This document shows, piece after piece, positions 56,921-63,671 of a stretch of DNA of 64,000 nucleotides. Position 1 is the stretch's first letter. Each line of letters opens with the position of its first letter. Made by a program: the position numbers and the translations under genes. The notes under the pieces were generated by a model. It did not search any database. It worked only from the letters and a program-made list of their open reading frames with translations, and was not told the DNA's origin. This stretch comes from Halisarca cf. caerulea. Lineage: Eukaryota > Porifera > Demospongiae > Chondrillida > Halisarcidae. The stretch lies in the NCBI GenBank assembly GCA_963170055.1, contig CAUJGJ010000444.1, positions 1,835,501 through 1,899,500 on the forward strand, read 5' to 3'.

Positions 56921-57550
56921 TCTTAGAAACTTTGCCAATTTTTCACTTTGCCTTATTTTAAAGTTATGTTTCTAACTTTATCTTTGCGATAAATATTATT
57001 TAAACTTTGTAACGTTTTAAACTTAACTTTCTTAGAAAGTTAAAATTAGTATTTGATTTGTCATATCTTAGGAACTTTGCCAATTTTTCACTTTGCCTAA
57101 TTTTAAAGTTATGTTTCTAACTTTATCTTTGCGATAAATATTATTTAAAATCTTGCTGTTTGTTCGTTACAAAACCACTATAACTTTCCAACTTGTTTGA
57201 ATTTTGACTATTTTATTTTCTTCTTAATTTTAAAGTAATGTTTCTAAAGTACTCATTTCCAAAAATTGTTTAAACACTTTGCAAATTTAAATTCTTGCTA
57301 TATTTTCCTTACAGAAATACTTTAACTTTCTTTCTAGCTGTTTTAATTTTGACTATTTCATCATCTTCTTAATTTTAAAGTAATTTTTCTAACATTCTTA
57401 TGTCCAAAAGTAGGTTAAACACTTTGCAATTTAAAATCTTGCTATTTGTTTGTTACAAAAATACTTTAACTTTCTAACTTGTTTAAATTTTGACTATTTT
57501 CTCTTCTTAATTTTAAAGTAATGTTTCTAACGTTCTTATTTCCAAAAGTA

Positions 57551-57562
57551 GTTTACGTAAAC
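57551..57562. other. 12-bp palindrome GTTTACGTAAAC in an edge monomer
   Basis: GTTTACGTAAAC is its own reverse complement. A nearly identical GTTTATGTAAAC sits at about 57838, 287 bp (two units) later. Neighbouring units have AGTTTAAACAC at this place. The four extra bases explain the 146-bp unit length, and the two-unit spacing suggests a small dimer repeat in the edge. Confidence 0.6.
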
Positions 57563-58485
57563 ACTTTGCAAATTTAAAGTCTTACTATTTGTTCGTTACA
57601 AAAATACTTTAACTTTCTAGCTTGTTTGAATTTTGTCTATTTCATCTTCTTCTTAATTTTGAAGTAATGTTTCTAACGTTCTTATTCCATAAGTAGTTTA
57701 AACGCTTTGCAAATTTAAAATCTTGCTATTTGTTCGTTACAAACATACTTTAACTTTCTAGCTTGTTTGAATTTTGACTATTTCATCTTCTTCTTAATTT
57801 TAAAGTAATGTTTCTAACATTCTTATTTCCAAAAGTAGTTTATGTAAACACTTTGCAAGTTTAAAGTCTTGCTATTTGTTCGTTACAAAAATACTTTAAC
57901 TTTCTAACTTGTTTGAATTTTGTCTACTTCATCTTCTTCTTAATTTTAAAGTAACGTTTCTAACGTTCTTATTTCCAAAAGTAGTTTAAACACTTTGCAA
58001 ATTTAAAACCTTGCTATTTGTTCATTACAAAAAGACGTTAACTTCCTAACTTGTTTGAATTTTGACTATTTCATCTTCTTCATAATTTTAAAGTAATGTT
58101 TCTAACGTTCTTATTTCCAAAAGTAGTTTAAACACTTTGCAAATTTAAAATCTTGCTATTTGATAGTTACAAAAATACTTTAACTTTCTAACTTGTTTGA
58201 ATTTTGACTATTTCATCTTCTTCTTAGTTTTAAAGTAATGTTTCTAACGTTATTATTTCCAAAGGTAGTTTAAACACTTTGCAAATTTAAAATCTTGCTA
58301 TTTGTTCATTCCAAAAATACTTTAACTTTCTAACTTGTTTGAATTTTGACTATTTCATCTTCTTCTTAATTTTAAAGTAACGTTTCTAACGTTCTTATTT
58401 CCAAAAGTAGTTTAAACACTTTGCAAATTTAAAATCTTGCTATTTGTTCATTACACAAATGCTTTGTCCACTTTCTAAGTTTTTT

Positions 58486-58575
58486 GAATTTAGGTTATGC
58501 ATGATGACATTGAAAATAAGCACCGCCCAGAAGCACCGCCCACAATTGGAATAAGCAACAGACCCTGTGTAATGC
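58486..58575. other. Insertion in an edge monomer, with AAGCACCGCCCA repeated
   Basis: The edge unit beginning at 58435 runs normally to TTTTTTGAATTTAGG and resumes, with slight overlap, at GCGAATTTACTTTGTTTAG. The next landmark comes 261 bp later instead of about 142. The intervening DNA is less AT-rich and contains AAGCACCGCCCA twice in tandem (about 58,529-58,552, separated by G). It resembles no known element that I recognise; the limits are approximate. Confidence 0.6.
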
Positions 58576-59170
58576 GAATTTACTTTGTTTAGTTTCGAAG
58601 ATGTTTTAAATTTTGGTTAATTCATGCTGTTCTTAAATGTAACGATCTGATGTTCTTATTGTTAAAAGAATTTTAAAAACTTTTCAAACATAAAATCTTT
58701 CTATTTGTTAGTGCAAAAATTAGTTTTAGTCTTTAAGATGTTTGCAATATTTTGACTCTTTCATACTCTTCTTATTTTTAAAGTAAAGTTTCTAACGTTC
58801 TCATTACCAAAAGAACTATATAATACTTTGCAAATTTAAAATCTTGCTATTTATTGGATACAAGTATTTCTTTATTATATAGATGTTTTCAATTTTGGCT
58901 ATTTCAAACTCTACTTAAATTTAGCGTAACGTTTCTAACTTTCTTATTGCCAAAAGAATTATAAATACTTTGCAAATTTAAAATCTTACTTGATGTTGAA
59001 TACGAAATTTATTTTGTTAGGTTTCTAAGATAATCCCAATTTTGTCTATTTCATACTTTTCTTAATTTTAGAGTAAATTTTCTAGCATTGTTATGACTAA
59101 AAGAATTATAAATACTTTGCTAATTGATAATCTTGCTATTTGTTGAATACGAAATTTAATTGCTTTATAT

Positions 59171-59445
59171 AGTAGTAGTAGTTCGTAAAGTATTGTTACC
59201 ATTGTTGTAGCAGTCGTAGTAGTAGTACGGTTACAGTATAGTTACTGCATGTAGTAGGTAATACAGTATAATAGTAACTATAATTATGGTTATTGTAGTA
59301 CAGTAGTAAGTATATTAGTACTAGTACTGCTGTACTTTGCATGTAGACTAGTACTAACTGTAGTTCAAGTATACTATAAATTAATATAATAGGCACAGTA
59401 ACTGTTGTTCCTAGTTCTGTTACTAGTACTGTTATAATAACTGTA

Positions 59446-59448
<3 letters not shown>
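59171..59448. repeat. Degenerate TAG/TAC-rich low-complexity DNA
   Basis: Runs such as AGTAGTAGTAGT, GTAGTAGTAGTACGG and TTAGTACTAGTACTG make up this stretch, which joins the satellite edge to ordinary sequence. A 66-codon minus-strand frame here encodes only Leu/Tyr/Ser/Thr-rich low complexity and is not treated as a gene. Confidence 0.75.

Positions 59449-59480
<32 letters not shown>
59449..59480. repeat. (GT)16 microsatellite
   Basis: Thirty-two bases of uninterrupted GT follow CTGTACAC and precede GAGTGTTTGCG. Confidence 0.97.
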
Positions 59481-59483
<3 letters not shown>

Positions 59484-59667
59484 TGTTTGCGTCCATGGAT
59501 ACTTTGAGGTACTGTACAGTACTTTATTATACTAAAGGTAGCCTGCATATAAATGCCATGGGAGTATGCCCAAATGTAGCAGTTATACATTTCATATTAA
59601 ACCACAAGTTTTCATTTCAAATCATGAGTGACTCTGTGTGGTATGCATGTCAATCAGTATGTAAAAT

Positions 59668-59883
59668 TTATATTGTTCTCTCGTATAAATCAATTCCATG
59701 GTTGTCACTCATTGCCATTGGATCAACTTCACGTATACGTAGTCTCAGTGCTTGTGTGCTGAAAGGAGCAAATCCCATTGAGGGCAGTACTACTCCTTCT
59801 GTACCCACTGGCAATGTGTCTTCAATGTCATCTCCATTTGTATCATCCACTACTACAAGTCCAGATCCTTGTAATTGTAGCAG
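59668..59883 (-). CDS. Possible coding remnant, function unknown
   Basis: The minus strand is open from about 59,883 to a TAA at 59,670-59,668, about 71 codons. The peptide starts LLQLQGSGLVVVDDTNG, has an acidic stretch (DDIEDTLPVGTEG), then LPSMGFAPFSTQALRLRI and ends NHGIDLYERTI. Composition and codon choice look more like real protein than the antisense frame on the plus strand. A pyrimidine run ending ACAG (minus strand, 59,900 to 59,887) resembles a splice acceptor, but the frame has a TGA directly after it, so that site cannot serve this frame. There is no good start codon. I do not recognise the family. It may be a fragment of a mobile element or a dead exon. Confidence 0.3.
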   Translation of the reverse strand: MLQLQGSGLVVVDDTNGDDIEDTLPVGTEGVVLPSMGFAPFSTQALRLRIREVDPMAMSDNHGIDLYERTI

Positions 59884-60075
59884 TCACTGTAAAAAAGAGG
59901 CGTGAACCGCACACCAAATTATATGCACACCCATGGTGTGTTGACACACCAAATCATTTTAAGTGTGCATGACACACCGAACTACTGGTGTATCAGCCTT
60001 ACAGTGTGCTATGCACTAAATAAATAGGATGAACATTATACTTGTATGACCCTACATAACCCACTGTTAAAAAAT
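59884..60075. other. CACACC/GGTGTG-rich spacer
   Basis: There are five CACACC or GGTGTG words within about 90 bases, including the inverted pair CACACC-CAT-GGTGTG near 59,925-59,939. The rest is featureless. It may be an old palindromic element leading into the degenerate repeat that follows. Confidence 0.4.
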
Positions 60076-60245
60076 AGGTGAGGTTCACCCCTATTTTAAA
60101 GGTGAAACTTTTGAAACTGTGAGCACCCCATTTTCAGGGTTGAGCATCACACCACCAATATGGGGATGATTTTCACACCTTTTAATAGGGTGACCTTCAC
60201 TCCATTTTAGAGGGTGATATGGCACCTGTTATAGGAGTGATCCTA
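60076..60245. repeat. Degenerate ~24-bp tandem repeat with inverted core GGGTGA / TTCACACC
   Basis: Seven units begin with AGGTGA or AGGGTGA-like words at about 60076, 60100, 60136, 60162, 60187, 60211 and 60233 (spacings 24, 36, 26, 25, 24, 22). Most continue with TTCAC or CACC after about six bases and end in an AT stretch such as TTTTAAT. Each unit is thus a small imperfect inverted repeat, and the set is a decayed minisatellite. Confidence 0.65.
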
Positions 60246-60323
60246 ATTTTCAATTATGCACTGAAATTTTGATTCAAAAAAGTACAGTACCCACAGATTT
60301 ACAAATTAACCATATTATGACAA

Positions 60324-60776
60324 AGTGTGGTATCAAGTTGAAGCACTCAGTGCACTGAATGCAAAATGGCCACTGTAGTGTGATTGCCTCAGCCATGGTT
60401 GAGTAAACAGTCATCTGCAGAGAGCCATAACGCAGGAACAACACTGGCTGATGGCACGAAATCACACGTGCACATTGTGCTATGCATAAATAGTTATGTG
60501 GCATGTCTGACAGTCTGCTATCATGCACTGCCTCTGTACAGTGCATAAAAGCTAATTAATTAGATGGCCATTTTGAGGGCAGAGTCTAAAATATATACAC
60601 GAATGTACCATATTTGGGTGCTTCCAGCATGTGAATTGGAAGGGCATAGCACTTAGCACTAGCTTGTTTAGCCAAGAAAATTGCTGACTAGGGTTACGGT
60701 TGCAGCTTCTTCAAAATCTGTATAGAATGTATAGAAAATCACCAAGCCCTGACGTGGTTCATTTTGGAAATGTAAA
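60324..60776 (-). repeat. Dispersed repeat, copy 1
   Basis: From AGTGTGGTATCA to GGAAATGTAAA this segment matches 61,526-61,996 almost throughout. Shared words include CTGCAGAGAGCCATAA, GCTAATTAATTAGA, TTTTGAGGGCAGAGTC and GCACTTAGCACTAGC. Both copies contain ATGCACTG-CCTCTGTA-CAGTGCAT, an 8-bp inverted repeat. On the minus strand a frame (60,546-60,274) begins MHCTEAVHDSRLSDM, as in copy 2. I do not recognise the family. The strand is given for that frame only. Confidence 0.85.
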
Positions 60777-61512
60777 AATCGCATGTGGAACATGTCCAGT
60801 ATTGTTATGATAGCACGCCTTAGTTTGGCTAGCAATGGAATATTATACTTTGGCGCCTATAAAATATTAGTCATACGGTTATCTCGTGATTCAAACTGAT
60901 ATTCGGGCGTATACGAATTCAGAATCCACGTTTGGTGATGTTTTCTGTTGTCACAGGTGCTCTGTCACATGCTGGCATGTGAACAAGCTAAGCTGTTCTT
61001 CAGAATTTTAGTTTTCTACTGGGTGCAAAATGAGGGAATAAGCTAGCGACAGTCTTATGGTACCAACCACAAGTTATTTGCACTATACAACTTTTCCATG
61101 TTGGGTATTATAAATTTTTGCTCCTGTTTTGAGTTATAGGCACTTGAGTCTTGTCATTTTAGGTCCAATTTCACCCATCTCAGCTTTCAAGAGGAATGAC
61201 AAAATATCCAACATGGAAAAGTAAGCAAGTACTTCACTATAGCAATTTCTGCAGGAAAATGTCTTAGAAAGCACTCCTACATTTAGCACCTTGAGGATTT
61301 CGTTTTTGCATAGGTGTTGGGAAAACTGTCCTAGCTGCTTTAGCGTTCATATGAGACGTTCAAAATGATAATTTCCGTCACGTTTAAATGTCTGCCTACT
61401 AGAAGAGTCCTAGTTTGACAGTCTAAAGTTCGTATAAGTTGCGGACAAAGGTTTTAAAAAAGCCGAGATTTTCACACCTCCTAATTAGCGTGGACATGTC
61501 CCACATGCGATT
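60777..61512. mobile_element. 736-bp element with 21-bp terminal inverted repeats, between repeat copies 1 and 2
   Basis: Bases 60,777-60,797 (AATCGCATGTGG plus nine more) and 61,492-61,512 are reverse complements with one mismatch in 21. Copies 1 and 2 of the flanking repeat stop exactly at these ends, whereas copies 2 and 3 abut directly. An insertion into a once-continuous tandem pair is therefore the simplest reading. There is no convincing target duplication and no transposase frame, so it would be a non-autonomous DNA transposon. The interior has a further inverted pair (61,090-61,109 and 61,203-61,222). Confidence 0.7.
61090..61222. repeat. Inverted repeat, 20-bp arms, inside the 736-bp element
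   Basis: ACTTTTCCATGTTGG at 61,090 is complemented by CCAACATGGAAAAGT ending at 61,222. The arms extend to 20 bp with one mismatch and enclose 93 bp. This may be a second, nested element or an internal stem of the larger one. Confidence 0.7.
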
Positions 61513-62000
61513 GCACAACACCCCTAGTGTGGTATCAAATTAAGGCACTCGGTGCACTGAATACAAATATGGCCACTGGAGTGTGATCCTCTCAGCCATG
61601 GTTGAATAAAGAGTCATTGAATTTCTGATTGGAATCTGCAGAGAGCCATAATGCAGGAACAATAGTGGCTGATGGCACAAAATTGCACGTGCACATTGTG
61701 CTACGCATTTATAATTATGTGACATGTCTGACAGTCTGCTATCATGCACTGCCTCTGTACAGTGCATAAAAGCTAATTAATTAGACGGTCATTTTGAGGG
61801 CAGAGTCTAAAATATATACATGAATATACCATATTTGGGTGCTTCCGGCATGTGAATTGGAAGGGCATAGCACTTAGCACTAGCTTGTTTAGCCAAGAAA
61901 TTGCTGATTTGGGTTAGGGTTACATCTCCCTCCAAAACTGTATAGAATGTATAGAAAATCACCAAGCCCTGACATGGTTCATTCTGGAAATGTAAGAATG
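61513..62000 (-). repeat. Dispersed repeat, copy 2
   Basis: This is the fullest copy, opening with GCACAACACCCC then AGTGTGGTATCA (61,526) and ending GGAAATGTAAGAATG. Relative to copy 1 it has 18 extra bases (GAATTTCTGATTGGA region, about 61,618-61,635), which keeps the minus-strand frame MHCTEAVHDSRLSDM (61,767-61,540) open. A second minus-strand frame (62,088-61,807) runs across the copy 2/copy 3 junction. With two copies only, this is suggestive of past coding but not proof. Confidence 0.85.
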
Positions 62001-62105
62001 GCACAACACCCCCAAGTGTGGTATGAAATTGAAGCACTCGGTGTACTGAATGCAAATATGGCCACTGGAATGTGATTGCCTCAGACATGGTTCAGCCATG
62101 GTATC
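62001..62105. repeat. Dispersed repeat, truncated copy 3
   Basis: GCACAACACCCCC and AGTGTGGTATGA (62,015) restart the repeat 489 bp after copy 2. It matches through GGCCACTGGAATGTGATTGCCTCAG in substance and fades after TCAGCCATGG near 62,101. A short GTCATTGAATT at about 62,127 also resembles copy 2, after a gap. Confidence 0.8.
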
Positions 62106-62501
62106 ATGCAGTACTAGGTCATTGAATTACCCAGTACTGTATGGTGATGATTCAGATGGGGACGACAAATCAAAACCTGGAGACAAATGCACCTCAACTA
62201 AGTGCAGCTATGTACTCAAAGTAATTCCGAACCCTGTGTGTAAAACCGAAGATAATGCTATTCCCTTACCAAATCGATTTGTACTTCCAAACCACTACAT
62301 ACAGACCAGATGTTGAAGTACCTCTCAAGCTAGTCTGGAAATATGACTTTTGAGACCAATAAGTCATTTCTATCTGCTGTAGCTACTGCTATGTTTACCT
62401 ACAAGAAGTACCCAACATCTGATGACTACAACAATTTTGCCCTGAGACGAGTGATCATTCACAAGTATCCTTTCATGAAATCTCCGACTGGAAAACCATA
62501 T
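62106..62501 (+). pseudogene. Frameshifted copy of an uncharacterised invertebrate gene family (YPT..DY...KYPF motif)
   Basis: Three consecutive frames give pieces in the order expected of one protein. Frame 1, to 62,316, holds an acidic LYGDDSDGDDKSKPGD stretch and ends PLPNRFVLPN. Frame 2, about 62,301-62,356, reads YRPDVEVPLKLVWKYDF and meets TGA. Frame 3, from 62,343, holds KSFLSAVATAMFTYKKYPTS then LRRVIIHKYPFMKSPTGKPY. The overlaps are too short for introns, so two frameshifts (or sequence errors) are likely. The pattern 'P..F.LP ... Y.kYPT..DY...a..ii.KYPF...G.pY' is one I recall from uncharacterised sponge and other invertebrate proteins; I know no function. The frame ends at a GTAAGT donor. 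The 5' part borders repeat copy 3, so there is no clear start. An expressed gene with sequencing errors is the alternative. Confidence 0.5.
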
Positions 62502-62687
62502 GTAAGTAAAGGAAATTTGGCAACCTTTCATATTGAATTAGGTCTTAATAAGTGAAGATCATACCTAAAAAGTATGTATGCTATGCATAATTCAACATTA
62601 AAAACTTACATCTGTACATGCAAAGTAAACCACATCCACTGTATAAGTTCATGTGTTTTATGCTGCCTCTTGTCTACTATGGTACAG
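62502..62687 (+). other. Apparent intron (GTAAGT ... TACAG), 186 bp
   Basis: The donor TAT|GTAAGT lies directly after the GKPY codons, in phase 0. A fair acceptor follows: a pyrimidine-rich TGCCTCTTGTCTACTATGG then TACAG at 62,687. Translation after this acceptor gives only AIKKFPL then TGA, so the next exon is either broken too or begins elsewhere. The donor is convincing, the acceptor less so. Confidence 0.5.
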
Positions 62688-62746
62688 GCCATTAAAAAGT
62701 TCCCACTATGAATTTATTATGAATCAGATATATTTATGATTACGAT

Positions 62747-62860
62747 ATGATGGAATTACTAACACGATATGGAGATAACGATCATCCTGTGCTCAGAATC
62801 TACCATAATTACGAAGTGCTTCATAAGAGAAAAAGGTATTGGTATGTGACATATGCATGA
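62747..62860 (+). CDS. Short unrecognised frame, 37 codons
   Basis: ATG at 62,747 to TGA at 62,858-62,860, open upstream to a TGA near 62,719. The peptide (MMELLTRYGDNDHP, then VLRIYHNYEVLHKRKRYWYV) is rich in aromatic and basic residues and could be part of an exon. Its frame does not follow from the proposed intron. No family is recognised, and chance is a real possibility at this length. Confidence 0.2.
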   Translation: MMELLTRYGDNDHPVLRIYHNYEVLHKRKRYWYVTYA

Positions 62861-63099
62861 GGAAGTTCTACCAGCTGACCCCATAAAGTTTGCGAATTGC
62901 GAGAGGGGTTCAATGGTTGGGGCAGCTGGCAATCCTCCAAATCGTCAAAATACATCTTTTCTTCCAAATCATCCTCAAAAATCCACAAAATCTTCTCAAA
63001 TTCTTGAACATCTTCTCCCTCCCCCACATACAGACTGTGTATGCAAGTGGAAACATTTCTAAAAGCTACGCATCGGGTCTCTTCATTTCTCACCGACAT
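62821..63099 (-). CDS. Unrecognised frame, 92 codons, minus strand
   Basis: The frame reads MSVRNEETRCVAF at its start, has an acidic middle (GEGEDVQEFEKILWIFEDD then LEEKMYFDDLEDC) and ends QLVELPHAYVTYQYLFLL. Two plus-strand frames of 69 and 77 codons overlap it, one reading PIKFANCERGSMVGAAGNPP, so the coding strand cannot be settled. It is probably a decayed mobile-element or gene segment. I recognise no domain. Confidence 0.25.
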   Translation of the reverse strand: MSVRNEETRCVAFRNVSTCIHSLYVGEGEDVQEFEKILWIFEDDLEEKMYFDDLEDCQLPQPLNPSRNSQTLWGQLVELPHAYVTYQYLFLL

Positions 63100-63123
63100 G
63101 TGGTGCCGCCATCACTGCTATAG

Positions 63124-63272
63124 TTGAATACACTTTAACTACTGCATGCCATACTATTACTCTAATAATTATTATATTCATCAGGGACCCCATGCAGGAT
63201 TTAAAAATCTCAATCTGAGATGGAACTTACTCTGGGAATAACTTCTATTATAGCTGCTATTAAGTATGCTGC
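63124..63272. other. Intergenic, nothing recognised
   Basis: AT-rich unique sequence. ATCTGAGATGGAACTT near 63,215 looks like an outlying half-unit of the minisatellite that follows. Confidence 0.5.
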
Positions 63273-63380
63273 CATCTCAGGATGGAACGGCTTCCCATTT
63301 CGGATGGAACGGCTTCCCATCTCAGATGGAGTGACTTCGATCTCGGATGGAATGAATTCGATCTCGGATGGACTATCATG
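63273..63380. repeat. 21-22-bp minisatellite, five units
   Basis: Units start at 63273, 63295, 63317, 63339 and 63360. Each has CATCTC/GATCTC, then GGATGGAAC/GGATGGAAT, then GGCTTC or GAATTC. The first two are nearly identical (CGGATGGAACGGCTTC), the rest diverge. Confidence 0.85.
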
Positions 63381-63424
63381 GATCTAAGTGTAGAGTGTCT
63401 ATGATCTAATTTAGTAAAGCTGGG

Positions 63425-63572
63425 GGTGTTACCATAGATTCTATTACGTATCTAATCTCGCGTAGCCCCAACCGCGTTCTCGCCTTCCGGTGACGTCAGT
63501 CCCCGATAAAGAAGGCGAGAACGCGGTCTGGGCTACGCGAGACTATGATGTATCTATGGTGTTACCATAGAT
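63425..63572. mobile_element. Hairpin element (MITE-like) with 32-bp GC-rich arms
   Basis: Arms 63,456-63,487 and 63,511-63,542 (TCTCGCGTAGCCC ... GTTCTCGCCTTC) are reverse complements with two mismatches and enclose a 23-base loop. Weaker complementarity continues outward (ACCATAGAT ... ATCTATGGT). The 15-base word GGTGTTACCATAGAT stands at both ends (63,425 and 63,558). Its last nine bases also read as the element end, so the target duplication cannot be fixed. The arms are far more GC-rich than the surroundings, consistent with a recent insertion of a foldback element. There is no coding capacity. Confidence 0.8.
63491..63498. promoter_or_regulatory. TGACGTCA palindrome in the hairpin loop
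   Basis: TGACGTCA is the full-length binding site of CREB/ATF-type bZIP proteins. It lies in the loop of the 32-bp-arm hairpin. An 8-base match can arise by chance, so function is unproven. Confidence 0.35.
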
Positions 63573-63671
63573 ACTGACACTAAAATAATTATTGCTCAAC
63601 ACATGCCCAGCAGTGGACCAACAATAGTACAAAAATCATGCAGATAAGTATAGTTCCTATATAATGATCAG
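63573..63671. other. Spacer, nothing recognised
   Basis: Unique AT-rich sequence between the hairpin element and the 3' end of the retroelement frame. Confidence 0.5.

Larger units (their letters stand above)
1..57148. repeat. 145-bp AT-rich satellite array, about 394 tandem copies
   Basis: Successive starts of the landmark TTTGCGATAAATATT fall at 1, 146, 291, 436 and 581 and keep a 145-bp spacing, apart from one- to three-base indels, to about 57,126. All units lie in one orientation. A typical unit has about 33 G+C in 145 bases (about 23%). Landmarks in order are TTTGCGATAAATATT, AACGTT, a dyad AACTTTCTTAGAAAGTT, CATATCTTAG, two copies of ACTTTGCC 16 bp apart, and TTATGTTTCTAACTTTATC. Units look roughly 93-99% identical by eye. 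Stops occur in every frame, so no protein is encoded. The array runs off the left end, so its full size is unknown. The length is close to a nucleosome core (147 bp), as in many centromeric or heterochromatic satellites; that role is inferred. Confidence 0.99.
57149..59170. repeat. Diverged edge monomers, 141-147-bp relatives of the main satellite
   Basis: The landmark TCTTGCTATTTGTT recurs (with changes) at 57151, 57293, 57437, 57580, 57721, 57867, 58009, 58151, 58293, 58435, then after an interruption at 58696, 58842, 58984 and 59131. Shared blocks prove kinship with the main unit: TAATTTTAAAGT-ATGTTTCTAAC, TTTAAAC--TTTGCAA, and AACTTTCT. The first ten units are much alike. The last four are more decayed (AAAGAATTATAAATACTTTGC type). 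Nothing suggests coding. Confidence 0.93.

Noticed and set aside
1..57148. CRISPR array or other spaced repeat system
   Set aside because: The whole 145-bp unit is conserved from end to end. There are no short repeats with unique spacers, and the context is eukaryotic.
1..57148. CENP-B box or alpha-satellite identity
   Set aside because: The unit is 145 bp, not 171, and no TTCGTTGGAA-like word is present.
1..57148. Protein-coding repeat gene
   Set aside because: Stops occur in all frames within each unit (for example TAA in GATAAATATT and TTAACTTT), and 145 is not a multiple of three.
59196..59396. Minus-strand frame of 66 codons
   Set aside because: It lies in TAG/TAC-type low-complexity DNA, and the product is only a Leu/Tyr/Val/Ser-rich string.
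59483..59905. Plus-strand frame of 140 codons
   Set aside because: It opens with GTG inside the tail of the GT microsatellite. Its second half is the antisense of a more protein-like minus-strand frame, and no domain is seen.
60274..60546. Independent gene on the minus strand (90 codons)
   Set aside because: It lies within repeat copy 1 and has a counterpart in copy 2, so it is treated as part of the repeat.
62853..63123. Two overlapping plus-strand frames (69 and 77 codons)
   Set aside because: They overlap each other and a longer minus-strand frame. None has a recognisable motif, so they are mentioned only under the minus-strand entry.
63491..63498. Functional CREB-responsive promoter
   Set aside because: A single 8-bp match with no TATA box, start site or downstream gene; kept only as a low-confidence site.
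63425..63572. Rho-independent transcription terminator
   Set aside because: The hairpin arms are too long, there is no T-run after the stem, and the DNA is eukaryotic. A foldback element fits better.
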